Source: Methylovulum miyakonense HT12
GTDB taxonomy: Bacteria; Pseudomonadota; Gammaproteobacteria; Methylococcales; Methylomonadaceae
Reading direction: 5' to 3'
Assembly (NCBI RefSeq): GCF_000384075.1
Contig: NZ_KB913025.1
Span: forward strand, 1,394,718-1,458,717
DNA length: 64,000 nucleotides
The position numbers were made by a program, and so were the translations under genes. Below, in pieces: positions 1-8,422 of the stretch; the first letter of the stretch is position 1; each line of letters begins with the position of its first letter. The notes beneath the pieces were generated by a model. The model did not search any database, had not been told where the DNA came from, and saw only the letters and a list, made by a program, of their open reading frames with translations.

Positions 1-1
1 T

Positions 2-559
2 TGTGATTGCGACACCTTCGATGAGTTTTATGACAGGTTATGGCAACTCTCTACAGTAGTCGATCATAATAAGACCATTATGTTTGATAAAACGCCCAGA
101 TACTTTTCTGCACTGAACAGCTGTACAAAAAAAATTGATTGCCCTTTCATTGCGACCTATAAAGACCCCCGCGCCATAGTGGCTTCCGACTTTCGTCGTG
201 ATAAGGCTGATAACTTCTCCACCTGGTTCGAATCATACGTCCCTAAGAAAAAAAGGTACTTACGGATCATTTATGCACAGTTGGAGCAGACCGTCCAAGG
301 CCATATCCCAAATGCCATAGCGACGTCTCTTGAATCGCTTTGCCTTGATACCCGCCAAACATTAGAAAAATTATTTGCCCATGTCGGCGCAGAGTTCGAC
401 CTTTCCTACCTGTTGTTAAAAAATCTCCGTTATCAGCACACCAAATTACCTTATATTTCATCGAATATCCCTTTTCAGTATTTGGAAGTTTTTAATAAAG
501 CGCAAATAAGGCAGATAGAAAAGCGGTTTGAGGAATTTGAATTATTTTTCTACCGGTGA
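2..559 (+). CDS. Sulfotransferase-like protein, 5' end outside the window
   Basis: The frame is already open at the left edge, so the N-terminus with the 5'-phosphosulfate loop is not visible. What remains is the C-terminal ~185 residues. A DKTPRY motif followed by FIATYKDPRAIVASDFRRD matches the second PAPS-binding region of sulfotransferases, where a conserved Arg and a following Ser contact the 3'-phosphate. The rest is helical and charged and ends in FFYR. Three more sulfotransferase-type genes follow on the same strand, so it belongs to a PAPS-dependent sulfation cluster. The acceptor substrate cannot be told. Family call fairly sure, role inferred. Confidence 0.7.
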   Translation, partial: CDCDTFDEFYDRLWQLSTVVDHNKTIMFDKTPRYFSALNSCTKKIDCPFIATYKDPRAIVASDFRRDKADNFSTWFESYVPKKKRYLRIIYAQLEQTVQGHIPNAIATSLESLCLDTRQTLEKLFAHVGAEFDLSYLLLKNLRYQHTKLPYISSNIPFQYLEVFNKAQIRQIEKRFEEFELFFYR

Positions 560-634
560 TTTGGAAAAATAGATTTATAAATCAACCGTTGCATTAACAT
601 TAACAGTAATGCCTCAACTAATTTCGGGGAAAAA

Positions 635-1483
635 ATGGAACAAAGATATGTTATTGGTATTGGCGCCCAAAAGGCGGGCACAACATGGTTAGGTGATTAT
701 TTTTCACGCCATCCGGAAGTATTGATGTCGCCAATTAAAGAGCTGCATTTTTTTGACGTAAAATATCGTCCAGATCTATGCCGAGGGTTTGACGGGCGAT
801 TTTTAAACGCGTTTAAAACTTTAGAAATTGAACATCCGGCTCCTAATACCGCTAAGGGAATTAGGCTGGGTGCTTTAAAAGATAGGGTCAATATGAATGG
901 GGATATCCTGGAGTATCAAGATTATTTTATAAAGCGGGCTAATTCCGAAAAGATATTTTGTGAGATAACCCCCGAATATTCATTACTGGATACAATGGGT
1001 TATGAAGCTATTAAATCCCTTTCAGGGGATGTTAAAATTATATTTTTAATGCGTAATCCTGTAGATAGATTCTGGTCTGCTTTAAGGATGTGGAACAAAA
1101 AGAAGCCAAACTTAGATGTGGTTAAAGAAATTGATGATTTTTTAATTAACCCCCAGTTTGTTGAACGCACAGATTACCAAAAAACCATCGAAAAAATTTA
1201 TCAAGTGTTTGAACCTTCAAATATTTTGGTCGAGTTCTACGAAAACCTGTTTTTACCGGAATCATTAAAAAGAATATGTGATTTTTCCGGTATTTCATAC
1301 GTCGATCCTGATTTTGGCAAAAAGGTGCATGAGGGTGTCCAAAAGGAAATTGACCCTGAAATAAAAATTAAAATTTTGACCAAGTTTGGGCCACTTTATG
1401 AATGGGTGCAACAAAAGTATGGCGATGCGTTGCCTGAGTCATGGGGCAGCGATTTAAATTTTTATAAGACATTATCCAAGTAG
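635..1483 (+). CDS. PAPS-dependent sulfotransferase
   Basis: A 282-residue protein of normal length for bacterial Sulfotransfer_1 proteins. Residues ~5-20 contain the 5'-phosphosulfate-binding loop (GIGAQKAGTTWL), followed by PIKELHFFD. Near residue 135 IIFLMRNPVDRFWSAL is the 3'-phosphate-binding strand-helix with its Arg and Ser. It would transfer sulfate from PAPS to a hydroxyl, most likely on a glycan given the glycosyltransferases nearby. The start is ATG with AGTTTCGGGG-like purine-rich sequence just upstream (ggggaaaaa). It is clearly paralogous to the first 280 residues of the next gene, which suggests tandem duplication followed by domain gain. Base composition is AT-rich like the whole island. 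Confidence 0.88.
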   Translation: MEQRYVIGIGAQKAGTTWLGDYFSRHPEVLMSPIKELHFFDVKYRPDLCRGFDGRFLNAFKTLEIEHPAPNTAKGIRLGALKDRVNMNGDILEYQDYFIKRANSEKIFCEITPEYSLLDTMGYEAIKSLSGDVKIIFLMRNPVDRFWSALRMWNKKKPNLDVVKEIDDFLINPQFVERTDYQKTIEKIYQVFEPSNILVEFYENLFLPESLKRICDFSGISYVDPDFGKKVHEGVQKEIDPEIKIKILTKFGPLYEWVQQKYGDALPESWGSDLNFYKTLSK

Positions 1484-1730
1484 CAAAAATTTTAAGGCAA
1501 TAACTGCACCTAACAGTAACAACCTATTTTACCAAGGCAAGGGTTTGGAATTTTCGTTTGGCAACCACGACAGCGCATCTTTTTGATAAAGTCTTCTGAA
1601 ATAAACTCCTCCAACATTGGGTCATAAAATAGCCAAAAATTTCCAACGTTACTTTATATATGGCTTGGAAATTGATGGTCACCTTAGATTTCATAATTGA
1701 CATCCTACAATTGAAATACACTAAACAGGC

Positions 1731-3725
1731 ATGAATACGATGAGTAATATCAGATACGTTATAGGTATTGGGGCACAGAAATCCGGAACGAGTTGGCTTG
1801 CGGATTATCTTTCTGGACATCCTGATGTATTTGTGTCCCCCATTAAAGAACTGCATTTTTTTGACAGCCTCTACAGGCCTGAGCTTTGTGCAGGGCTCGA
1901 ACGCCGACTGATCAAAGCTTTCGTAGATGTGTCGCATAAGATAGAAATGGTGGATGTCCTTAAAGACACCCGTCGCTTTAAACGCTTTAGAGTCTTATCT
2001 AGCCGCGCCAAAATGGGCGGGGATATTGAGCGTTATCGCAATTATTTTAAGGATCTTGCAAATAACGAATCAGTGTTTTGCGAAGTTACTCCAGAATATG
2101 CGTTACTTGATCAGGCAGGTTATCAGGCCATAAAAAGTTTGGCAGATGATGTGCGGCTGATTTTTTTAATACGAAATCCGATAGACAGATTTTGGTCGGC
2201 TGTGCGTATGCGGGCAAAAGGAAATCCTCAAATCAATATCGTTAATGACTTTGAAAGTTTTCTTGAGAAACCGCATTTTTATGAGTGTACCGATTACGAA
2301 AAAACGTTATCGACAGTCTATAAAGTTTTTCCAAAAGAACGTGTATTTGTCCAGTTTTATGAACAGTTGTTCGACCCGAACGTTATTTCACAATTATGCC
2401 GTTTCTGTGGCATTGACTTCATTGACCCAGATACAGAAAAGCGTGTCTTAGAAGGCGTTCCTAGTGCTTTGACTGAAGCAATGCGTGAACGTATTTATGA
2501 CAAGTTTCACCATGTTTTTGATTGGGCCGAGAATACATTTGGTGAAAACTTGCCGGTATCGTGGCGAACAGACATTTCTGCATTTCGCAGGCCTTTGGCA
2601 ACAAGCACCATAAAAACAAAACCGCCCAGCATGGGTGCGCCAGAAAAATTAGCAGCTCCAACGTTTGCATCTTGCTTTGTAAGCCCTTTAAGACGTATCC
2701 GTAAAAATGAAAAGTCACTTTATCCAAACGGCGTGTCAACAATTGGCGGCATTTATGATAGCTCGGATAAACCGCATATCGATTCCTTACTCAGAAGAGG
2801 AAAATCTGCGGTGTTTTTTCAAGCGCACGAACACGATCTGAAAATTGATCATAATACGGCAAAGGGAGTTGCAAATAAGGCAATTTACGGTGGCATGCTT
2901 ACCAACCATTTCGGGCATTTTTTATTAGAAAGCCTTGCCCGTACATGGTATCTCTATGACAGCACTGGGGATATTTATTTTTACCGGATGCAAGGCTTAA
3001 AAGAAGCGGGCACTTATGATAGCTTGCCTAACTGGCAACGGACGGTTTTAAGCCATTTAGCTGGCGATCTTAGCCGTATAAAATTTATTGATGGGCCATT
3101 GCTGTTTGATGAGTTGACTGTTCCCGAAGCCGGCCTTATAAATCGGCATTTTTGTGCAGCAGAACAAAGGAAGGGGATGTTGGTTCTTGGCGAACGCATA
3201 ACGGCAAAATGCACCACAAACGTAAGATCAGCCAAAGTATGGCTAAGCCGTTCCCTATTAAAAAAGGGTGCAATTGCTGGTGAAAAAAGATTTGAAGATG
3301 CATTAAGCAATGAAGGTTTTTTTGTAGTGCATCCTGAAACTTTTTCATTGGCTGAACAAATCAAATTATTTGAACAAGCCTCTGTTGTTGCGGGCTTCAC
3401 TGGTTCAGCCTTCCACACCGTATTGTTCGCAAAAAATAACGGCACGAAATTATTGCATTTTTCGCGGCTTTCCGAGTTGAACGGAAACTATATCATCTGT
3501 TCCGAGGCGGCTGGATTTGATTCAGAGTTTCATAATTGTTTTATTCGGTATGGAAAAGTAAAAGGATTGAATGGTAACGTGCTACAAAACTTAAGCGGTA
3601 TTTGGGGCATACTTTATCAACAAGGGCTAGTGGAAACTGAAAAGTATTGTGATTTAGAAATGGAAAGCGATTTAGACTTCTTAGATATGCAATTACAGAA
3701 AATTGCCCCCCAATTATTTAAGTGA
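1731..3725 (+). CDS. Fusion of sulfotransferase and GT61/DUF563 glycosyltransferase-like domain
   Basis: A 664-residue two-domain protein. Residues 1-~290 are a sulfotransferase with the PAPS loop GIGAQKSGTSWLADY and the second site FLIRNPIDRFWSAV, close to the upstream paralogue. Residues ~335-660 resemble the DUF563 (GT61) family: TNHFGHFLLESLARTWYL near residue 390 matches its N-terminal motif, and VVAGFTGSAFHTVLFA near 560 matches the conserved Gly-Ala/Ser-containing acceptor/donor-site motif. The linker holds a Pro/Lys-rich stretch. One polypeptide would both add a sugar and sulfate it, or target the same glycan; this is inference. A second ATG nine bases in (MSNIRY) is equally possible as start. 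No frameshift is seen within it. Confidence 0.85.
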   Translation: MNTMSNIRYVIGIGAQKSGTSWLADYLSGHPDVFVSPIKELHFFDSLYRPELCAGLERRLIKAFVDVSHKIEMVDVLKDTRRFKRFRVLSSRAKMGGDIERYRNYFKDLANNESVFCEVTPEYALLDQAGYQAIKSLADDVRLIFLIRNPIDRFWSAVRMRAKGNPQINIVNDFESFLEKPHFYECTDYEKTLSTVYKVFPKERVFVQFYEQLFDPNVISQLCRFCGIDFIDPDTEKRVLEGVPSALTEAMRERIYDKFHHVFDWAENTFGENLPVSWRTDISAFRRPLATSTIKTKPPSMGAPEKLAAPTFASCFVSPLRRIRKNEKSLYPNGVSTIGGIYDSSDKPHIDSLLRRGKSAVFFQAHEHDLKIDHNTAKGVANKAIYGGMLTNHFGHFLLESLARTWYLYDSTGDIYFYRMQGLKEAGTYDSLPNWQRTVLSHLAGDLSRIKFIDGPLLFDELTVPEAGLINRHFCAAEQRKGMLVLGERITAKCTTNVRSAKVWLSRSLLKKGAIAGEKRFEDALSNEGFFVVHPETFSLAEQIKLFEQASVVAGFTGSAFHTVLFAKNNGTKLLHFSRLSELNGNYIICSEAAGFDSEFHNCFIRYGKVKGLNGNVLQNLSGIWGILYQQGLVETEKYCDLEMESDLDFLDMQLQKIAPQLFK

Positions 3726-4034
3726 TGCTAAACCCTAAAAACGTGTCCTTTCTGGTAGAAAATGCGGAGTTATACTCAGGCTCTAGCTGATCTGCAATAA
3801 AGAGGCGTATGTTTTTTGTCTTGATTCTTTATGTAGAAAGTCAAAGCAGATTACCCTAAAAATGAATGTATGTTTTGATGGATATTTAAAGATCTAACAT
3901 ATCTTTCATAACAAATGGGGGAAAATTAAAAGTGATATTTTTCACCCTTGTGAACTGGACTCCGTATTAACAGCTCAAACATCAACGTTTTTTTAGACCG
4001 CAAGCAATAACTAAATCAACCGATATAACTTTAA
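3726..4034. other. Intergenic stretch, no gene seen
   Basis: This is 309 AT-rich bases between two same-strand sulfotransferase genes. No RNA gene, long reading frame or strong hairpin was recognised. A purine-rich aaatgggggaaaatt near 3914 is too far from the next ATG to be its ribosome site. Confidence 0.5.
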
Positions 4035-4829
4035 ATGACAAATCAACTAAAAGATAAGCAAGTTCGAACCCCCCCATTTTTTATTATTGGATGTGTCCGG
4101 TCTGGGACAACTTTGTTAAGAAATGTACTGCGTAACCACCCGAATTTGGTTTCCCCTGAGGAATCGCATTTTTTTAGATGGAGCGAACCTTTTGGCACTC
4201 CCCAATCGACAAGGCTGCTTTCTAGCACGACCAACGCCATATTAAGAAAACATCGGGAGATGGATGGTATCAGCGAAAATGAATTTAATGATATTTTTAA
4301 TAAAAGCGTTTCCCGAGCTGACTTACAAAAAAGATACATGCAAAAATATCTTATAAATAATAAGCTTGAAGGAAAACGTTGGTTCGATAAAACGCCTCAA
4401 AATGTTTATTGTGCGTCCATGATAGCAACTGATTTTCCAGGTTCAAAGCTAGTGCATATTGTACGGAATCCCGTAGATGTGGTGTCTAGCTTACGGATTG
4501 GTAAAGTGGTTAAGATTGATAATCTTATAGGGGCTTGTAATTATTGGAACGAAGCCGCAGCTATTATTCATGTGTTAAAAAGGGCATATAGGGATCGGGT
4601 TTATGAAGTCAAATACGAAGATTTTACAAGCAACTTTTTACCTGAATTGGAAAAGATGCTGGCTTATCTTAACGAAGATTTCGATGCGGAATGGTTTAGT
4701 GAGTTTGCCACCACTCCTAAAGAGCATGACCACAGTGAATTATTTACACCAGAAGAGTTGAATAAGATTGAAAAACTTTGTGGGCGTTGGGGTAGGCACT
4801 ATGGTTATTTTGATAAAAATATTAAATAG
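4035..4829 (+). CDS. Sulfotransferase (Sulfotransfer_3-like)
   Basis: A 264-residue protein. Residues 14-30 give FIIGCVRSGTTLLRNVLR, the PAPS 5'-phosphosulfate loop of the Sulfotransfer_3 branch, followed by a PEESHFF segment. RWFDKTPQN near residue 115 and LVHIVRNPVDVVSSL near 140 form the second nucleotide site with Arg and Ser. It is distinct from the two paralogues upstream, so at least two lineages of sulfotransferase are present in the cluster. ATG start, with no clear Shine-Dalgarno sequence directly upstream (gatataacttta). Cytoplasmic; probably acts on a nucleotide-sugar-derived glycan. Acceptor unknown. Confidence 0.85.
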   Translation: MTNQLKDKQVRTPPFFIIGCVRSGTTLLRNVLRNHPNLVSPEESHFFRWSEPFGTPQSTRLLSSTTNAILRKHREMDGISENEFNDIFNKSVSRADLQKRYMQKYLINNKLEGKRWFDKTPQNVYCASMIATDFPGSKLVHIVRNPVDVVSSLRIGKVVKIDNLIGACNYWNEAAAIIHVLKRAYRDRVYEVKYEDFTSNFLPELEKMLAYLNEDFDAEWFSEFATTPKEHDHSELFTPEELNKIEKLCGRWGRHYGYFDKNIK

Positions 4830-5153
4830 ATTTCTTATAAGTGGCAATTTTTGATATGGTTAGCACCTAACGGGTCTTGGTTAAATTATAAAACTAGCGG
4901 GGTGATGCAGTGGGCTCGTCTTTTTGAGGAAAGCCATAAATCTGGCTAGCTTTGCCCAGGCGTCTTCTATTGGCTGTCCGCTCGCTAGCGGCCTGTTATC
5001 ATGTATCCAATTTCACATGAAATAGTTAGGTTTCAACTGGTGCCTATATTTCGGATGGGACATTAATATTGTCAATATCGGATTGTCTCTCAGTAGCGAT
5101 GTTTGTTGCACATAATTTATTCTCTACCAGATAGCTCCATTGTCATTTTTATT
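4830..5153. other. Intergenic stretch before a palindromic element
   Basis: This is 324 AT-rich bases in which no gene, tRNA or terminator was recognised. A short palindrome (cgctcgctagcgg) lies near 4980. The 3' end abuts the repeat element at 5154. Confidence 0.45.
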
Positions 5154-5423
5154 GGCTATGTCACATTAATTGTTGAAAAATTTTTATTTTCATATTTAGG
5201 TTAATGCCATTGGCTTTTAGCCAGTTAGTGTTAGCATCAAAGGGTTAAAGCAATAATTCGACTGCGAGTGATACAAATCGGGTGGACTTTGGTCTTTTGT
5301 CCCGTGCTAAAGCACCTGATTTAGTAGATGGTTGTTACGTTTCTTCGAGAAGTCTTATTTAAACGGATTATAGTTTTAGTTCAATGCCCGTTGTTTAAGG
5401 CTCCACAATTAACGGTGACATAG
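5154..5423. repeat. MITE-like element, long copy
   Basis: The left end reads ggctatgtcacattaattg and the right end aattaacggtgacatag, which are imperfect inverted copies of each other. Both ends recur, inverted, at 15045-15167, and the match goes on inside the ends (gctcc/ggaag followed by ttaaacaacg). The octamer tttttatt flanks both sides (5146-5153 and 5426-5433), like a target duplication. No transposase frame is complete inside. On the minus strand a short open stretch ends in a stop, which may be a decayed transposase tail. It ends 33 bases before the next gene, so it may supply promoter sequence to it. Confidence 0.7.
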
Positions 5424-5456
5424 TCTTTTTATTTAAGAGGTAAGGGGAGAAAGGCA

Positions 5457-6521
5457 TTGAACCCATATGAAAGTTTACCGAAAGAAGCGTTCTGGCGAAC
5501 AGCCATAGCTGACGTTGAACCAACTCAGATTCAGAATATTTGGAAGCCTAAATTTCCCTTGGATAAAAAGCAAAAAATAATAACTTCAGGTTCATGTTTT
5601 GCTCAACACATTAGTAAAGCACTTATTGCTCGAGGCTATTCATGGTTAGATGGTGAACGGGCTCCAAAAGGACTATCGTTAACATCTCAAAAATTATTTA
5701 ATTACGGGGTGTTTTCATTCCGAACTGGCAACATATATACCCCGGCTCTTTTAAAACAATGGCTTAATTGGGCTATTATGAATGAGCCTATACCTGAAGA
5801 AGTCTGGGAAAGTAGTGGCCGTTTCTATGACCCTTTCAGGCCAAATATTGAACCTAATGGGTTTTTTAGCCTTGAAGAAATGCTAGCCTCTAGAAACGAT
5901 ACACTTTCCGCAATTCGAAATGTGTTTTGTCAATCTTCATTATTTATTTTCACCTTAGGATTGACTGAAGCGTGGATAAATGGGGAGCATGGTTATGTAT
6001 ACCCGATGTGTCCAGGAACTGTTGTGGGGGAATTTGACGAAAAAAAACATTCGTTTATCAATTATAGATATCCTCAAATTTTCCGTGATTTGCATGATTC
6101 CTTCAATCTTATAAAGAAAGTTAATCCTTCAATCAAATTACTTTTGACTGTGTCGCCAGTCCCATTAACTGCTACAGCGGCTAATCAACACGTATTGGTT
6201 GCAACTACCTATTCAAAGTCAACGTTAAGGGCGGTTGCGGATGATATGGTGTCTTCTAGTACAGATATTGATTACTTCCCATCTTATGAGCTGATTACCA
6301 GCTTTCCATTCCGCGGAATGTTCTATCAGGAAAATTTAAGAAATGTCACAGATGAAGGTGTGGATTTTGTAATGAAAACTTTTTTTTCATGTTTGGGTGA
6401 CCAGAACATTATAAATGCCATTCCTAATAAACCCGCTTCTGAAGGCACATATCCGGTTATAAAAAATGAGGATATTGTATGTGAAGAAGAAATGCTCTCA
6501 GCATTCAGTTCTAAGGGGTGA
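5457..6521 (+). CDS. GSCFA-domain protein
   Basis: A 354-residue protein. ITSGSCFAQHISKALIARGY at residues ~41-60 is the signature of the GSCFA family, a group of SGNH-hydrolase-like proteins often found beside polysaccharide genes. Further family-like blocks are FIFTLGLTEAWIN near 160 and LLTVSPVPLTAT near 230. The start is TTG at 5457, preceded at a good distance by aaggggag (5440-5449); the next in-frame ATG would cut the conserved N-terminus. Its stop overlaps the start region of the next gene, so the two are probably translationally coupled. It may act as an esterase or acyltransferase on a glycan; biochemical role is not established for the family. Confidence 0.85.
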   Translation: MNPYESLPKEAFWRTAIADVEPTQIQNIWKPKFPLDKKQKIITSGSCFAQHISKALIARGYSWLDGERAPKGLSLTSQKLFNYGVFSFRTGNIYTPALLKQWLNWAIMNEPIPEEVWESSGRFYDPFRPNIEPNGFFSLEEMLASRNDTLSAIRNVFCQSSLFIFTLGLTEAWINGEHGYVYPMCPGTVVGEFDEKKHSFINYRYPQIFRDLHDSFNLIKKVNPSIKLLLTVSPVPLTATAANQHVLVATTYSKSTLRAVADDMVSSSTDIDYFPSYELITSFPFRGMFYQENLRNVTDEGVDFVMKTFFSCLGDQNIINAIPNKPASEGTYPVIKNEDIVCEEEMLSAFSSKG

Positions 6522-6526
6522 TGCAA

Positions 6527-8113
6527 ATGAAAGTTTGTGTAATGGGTAACTCCCACCTTGCTGCGCTTAAGTTGGCGTGGGACGAATTAGTTGTGGACAA
6601 TAATCGGAATGAGCTGGTTTTTTTTGGTGCTAGAGCCAATGCGATGGTGCATATGGAAATAAGAAATGGATGTTTATTTCCGACAGATGAGCTTACAAAG
6701 CAGGATATTATCTTTACGTCTGGTGGTCTGGAATCAATTGATTTTAATGGTTTTGATGCCGTCCTATTATATGGGCTGGCCTGTGATGTCCGTATTTTTT
6801 CTTTGGCGCTTGCGACCCATAAATTAGAAAATATCGAAGATCCATCTCGTCAAGTGATGACTCAGGCCTGTTTCACTAGGGTTTGCCAGGATGTTGTAAG
6901 CCATAACCTGCTGTATAAATTAGCCGCCATGGTTCGTAGTGTCGTTGATTTGCCTATTTTTATTTCGCCATCGCCTTTCCCAAGCCGGGAATGTGTAAAT
7001 GACCCATCAAAATGGGATTTTTTGGCTGGCAATTATTGCCAGTCAATTCAAAAAGGATATTATGACGGTATAAAGAATGCCTTTCAGGCTCTTCAAGGCA
7101 TTATGATTTTTCAACCAGAAGATACGATTACAGACTTCCTGTTTACAAAACCGCACTTTTCTAGTGGTTCAATTCGGCTGACGGAAGGTTTGTCGACTGC
7201 CCACCCTGCAGATGACTATGTCCACATGAATAAAAGCTATGGCATCGAATTTTTAAAGGACGCACTTAACGTGATTTCATCAGGTTCCATCATCAAGCAA
7301 GACATCCCCCTGCTTTCTGTTAAAGATTCAATTGTTGCAGTTGAGCGTTTTCAAGAAGTCAGCAGTAGCTCAATAAATGACACAAGCATTCCCTTAAGGA
7401 TTTTTCAATATTGGGATAACGATAATCCCCCAGATCAGGTTCAAACCCTAATTGATAGAAATCGTTTTTTATGTAAATCAGCCAATATTGATTATGTTTT
7501 GCTGAACGATTTTGAAGCAAGAAGATGCCTTAAAAAATATTTTTCAGAAGATGTTTATAAGGCATATGATTTGTCTCCCCATCCGGCAATGAAGTGTGAT
7601 CTGTTTAGGCTATGTTACTTGTATCAATATGGCGGTTTTTATTTGGATGCTGATATGGTTTTAACCGAGAAATTTAGTGAGTTATTTTCTATAAAAGGCG
7701 ATCTTGCCGTTTTTAAATGGGATATTCATAATATAGTCGGTATTTGTAATTGGCTTATTGGCTCAATACCCTTTTGTCCAATTATCGGTTTTGCAATTCA
7801 GAAAGTATCGGAAAGTATCATTCAAGCCTGTGAGAACAATATTGGGAATGTTTTACAACATACGCTGGCAATTTCTGGGCCGGCCTTATTTACAAGGGTT
7901 ATAGGGTCTTATATTGCTAATAAAGAACCCATTCCTAATGAGTTTTCTGCTTTACCAGTAAGTATTGAAGCAATTTCTTATGGGCTTTCACTCGTACAAA
8001 ACGGGCCAAACTTCTTAAAAAAACCACTTGATTATAGGAAAACCAATTTGCATTGGTCGGTTGCAGCGAAAAACCAAGCCCAAGCCCAAGATTCAAGTAA
8101 TGATAATAAGTAG
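6527..8113 (+). CDS. SGNH-like domain fused to DXD-type glycosyltransferase
   Basis: About 528 residues in two parts. The N-terminal ~270 begin with MKVCVMGNSHLAALKLAWD; the GNSH block and a later DDYVHMN (D-x-x-H) fit SGNH hydrolase blocks I and V. From residue ~290 comes a glycosyltransferase sugar-binding domain of the Gly_transf_sug type: IPLRIFQYWDNDNPP, then AMKCDLFRLCYLYQYGG and FYLDADM, the DXD motif that binds nucleotide sugar through a metal. Start choice: GTG 6518, ATG 6521 and ATG 6527 are in frame; aagggg at 6513-6518 is spaced best for 6527. It overlaps or abuts the GSCFA gene, implying joint action on one glycan. Function inferred from motifs only. Confidence 0.8.
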   Translation: MKVCVMGNSHLAALKLAWDELVVDNNRNELVFFGARANAMVHMEIRNGCLFPTDELTKQDIIFTSGGLESIDFNGFDAVLLYGLACDVRIFSLALATHKLENIEDPSRQVMTQACFTRVCQDVVSHNLLYKLAAMVRSVVDLPIFISPSPFPSRECVNDPSKWDFLAGNYCQSIQKGYYDGIKNAFQALQGIMIFQPEDTITDFLFTKPHFSSGSIRLTEGLSTAHPADDYVHMNKSYGIEFLKDALNVISSGSIIKQDIPLLSVKDSIVAVERFQEVSSSSINDTSIPLRIFQYWDNDNPPDQVQTLIDRNRFLCKSANIDYVLLNDFEARRCLKKYFSEDVYKAYDLSPHPAMKCDLFRLCYLYQYGGFYLDADMVLTEKFSELFSIKGDLAVFKWDIHNIVGICNWLIGSIPFCPIIGFAIQKVSESIIQACENNIGNVLQHTLAISGPALFTRVIGSYIANKEPIPNEFSALPVSIEAISYGLSLVQNGPNFLKKPLDYRKTNLHWSVAAKNQAQAQDSSNDNK

Positions 8114-8422
8114 TCTGCCCCAACCTCAACCGTTTTTTCAATTAATCCACGGGTCTCCGTCTCAATAGCCCTGTTAGACGGTCATGAATTAGGCTTGGAG
8201 CACCCAAGCTGTTTGCGTTATCTATATTCATGGCGTACCTCTTTTTGGCTGTCATTTGATCTTGTAAGTCTAATTTCAGCAGAGGTCGCCACCTCTAAAG
8301 CCCGCTCCGAACACCAGATTTATGTATACCTCCGGATGCGCTGTTGCTCAGCGATACCAACTTTACCTACACGGCACATCCTGCAGTAGGTGTGCAAAAC
8401 ATCAATGCTTACCACTGCCATT
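8114..8422. other. Intergenic stretch with a possible gene remnant
   Basis: This lies between convergent genes. From 8299 to 8445 on the plus strand there is a stop-free stretch of ~48 codons ending in NAYHCHFNLMFDP and a stop that overlaps the tail of the minus-strand TPR gene. It has no good start codon and could be the remains of a deleted gene or chance. Nothing else was recognised. Confidence 0.3.

Noticed and set aside
1524..1937. 137-codon minus-strand frame between two sulfotransferase genes
   Set aside because: It overlaps the start of the fusion gene for ~200 bases and has no recognisable features.
8195..8389. 64-codon plus-strand frame in the gap after the glycosyltransferase fusion
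   Set aside because: No ribosome site or motif; residue use is not convincing.
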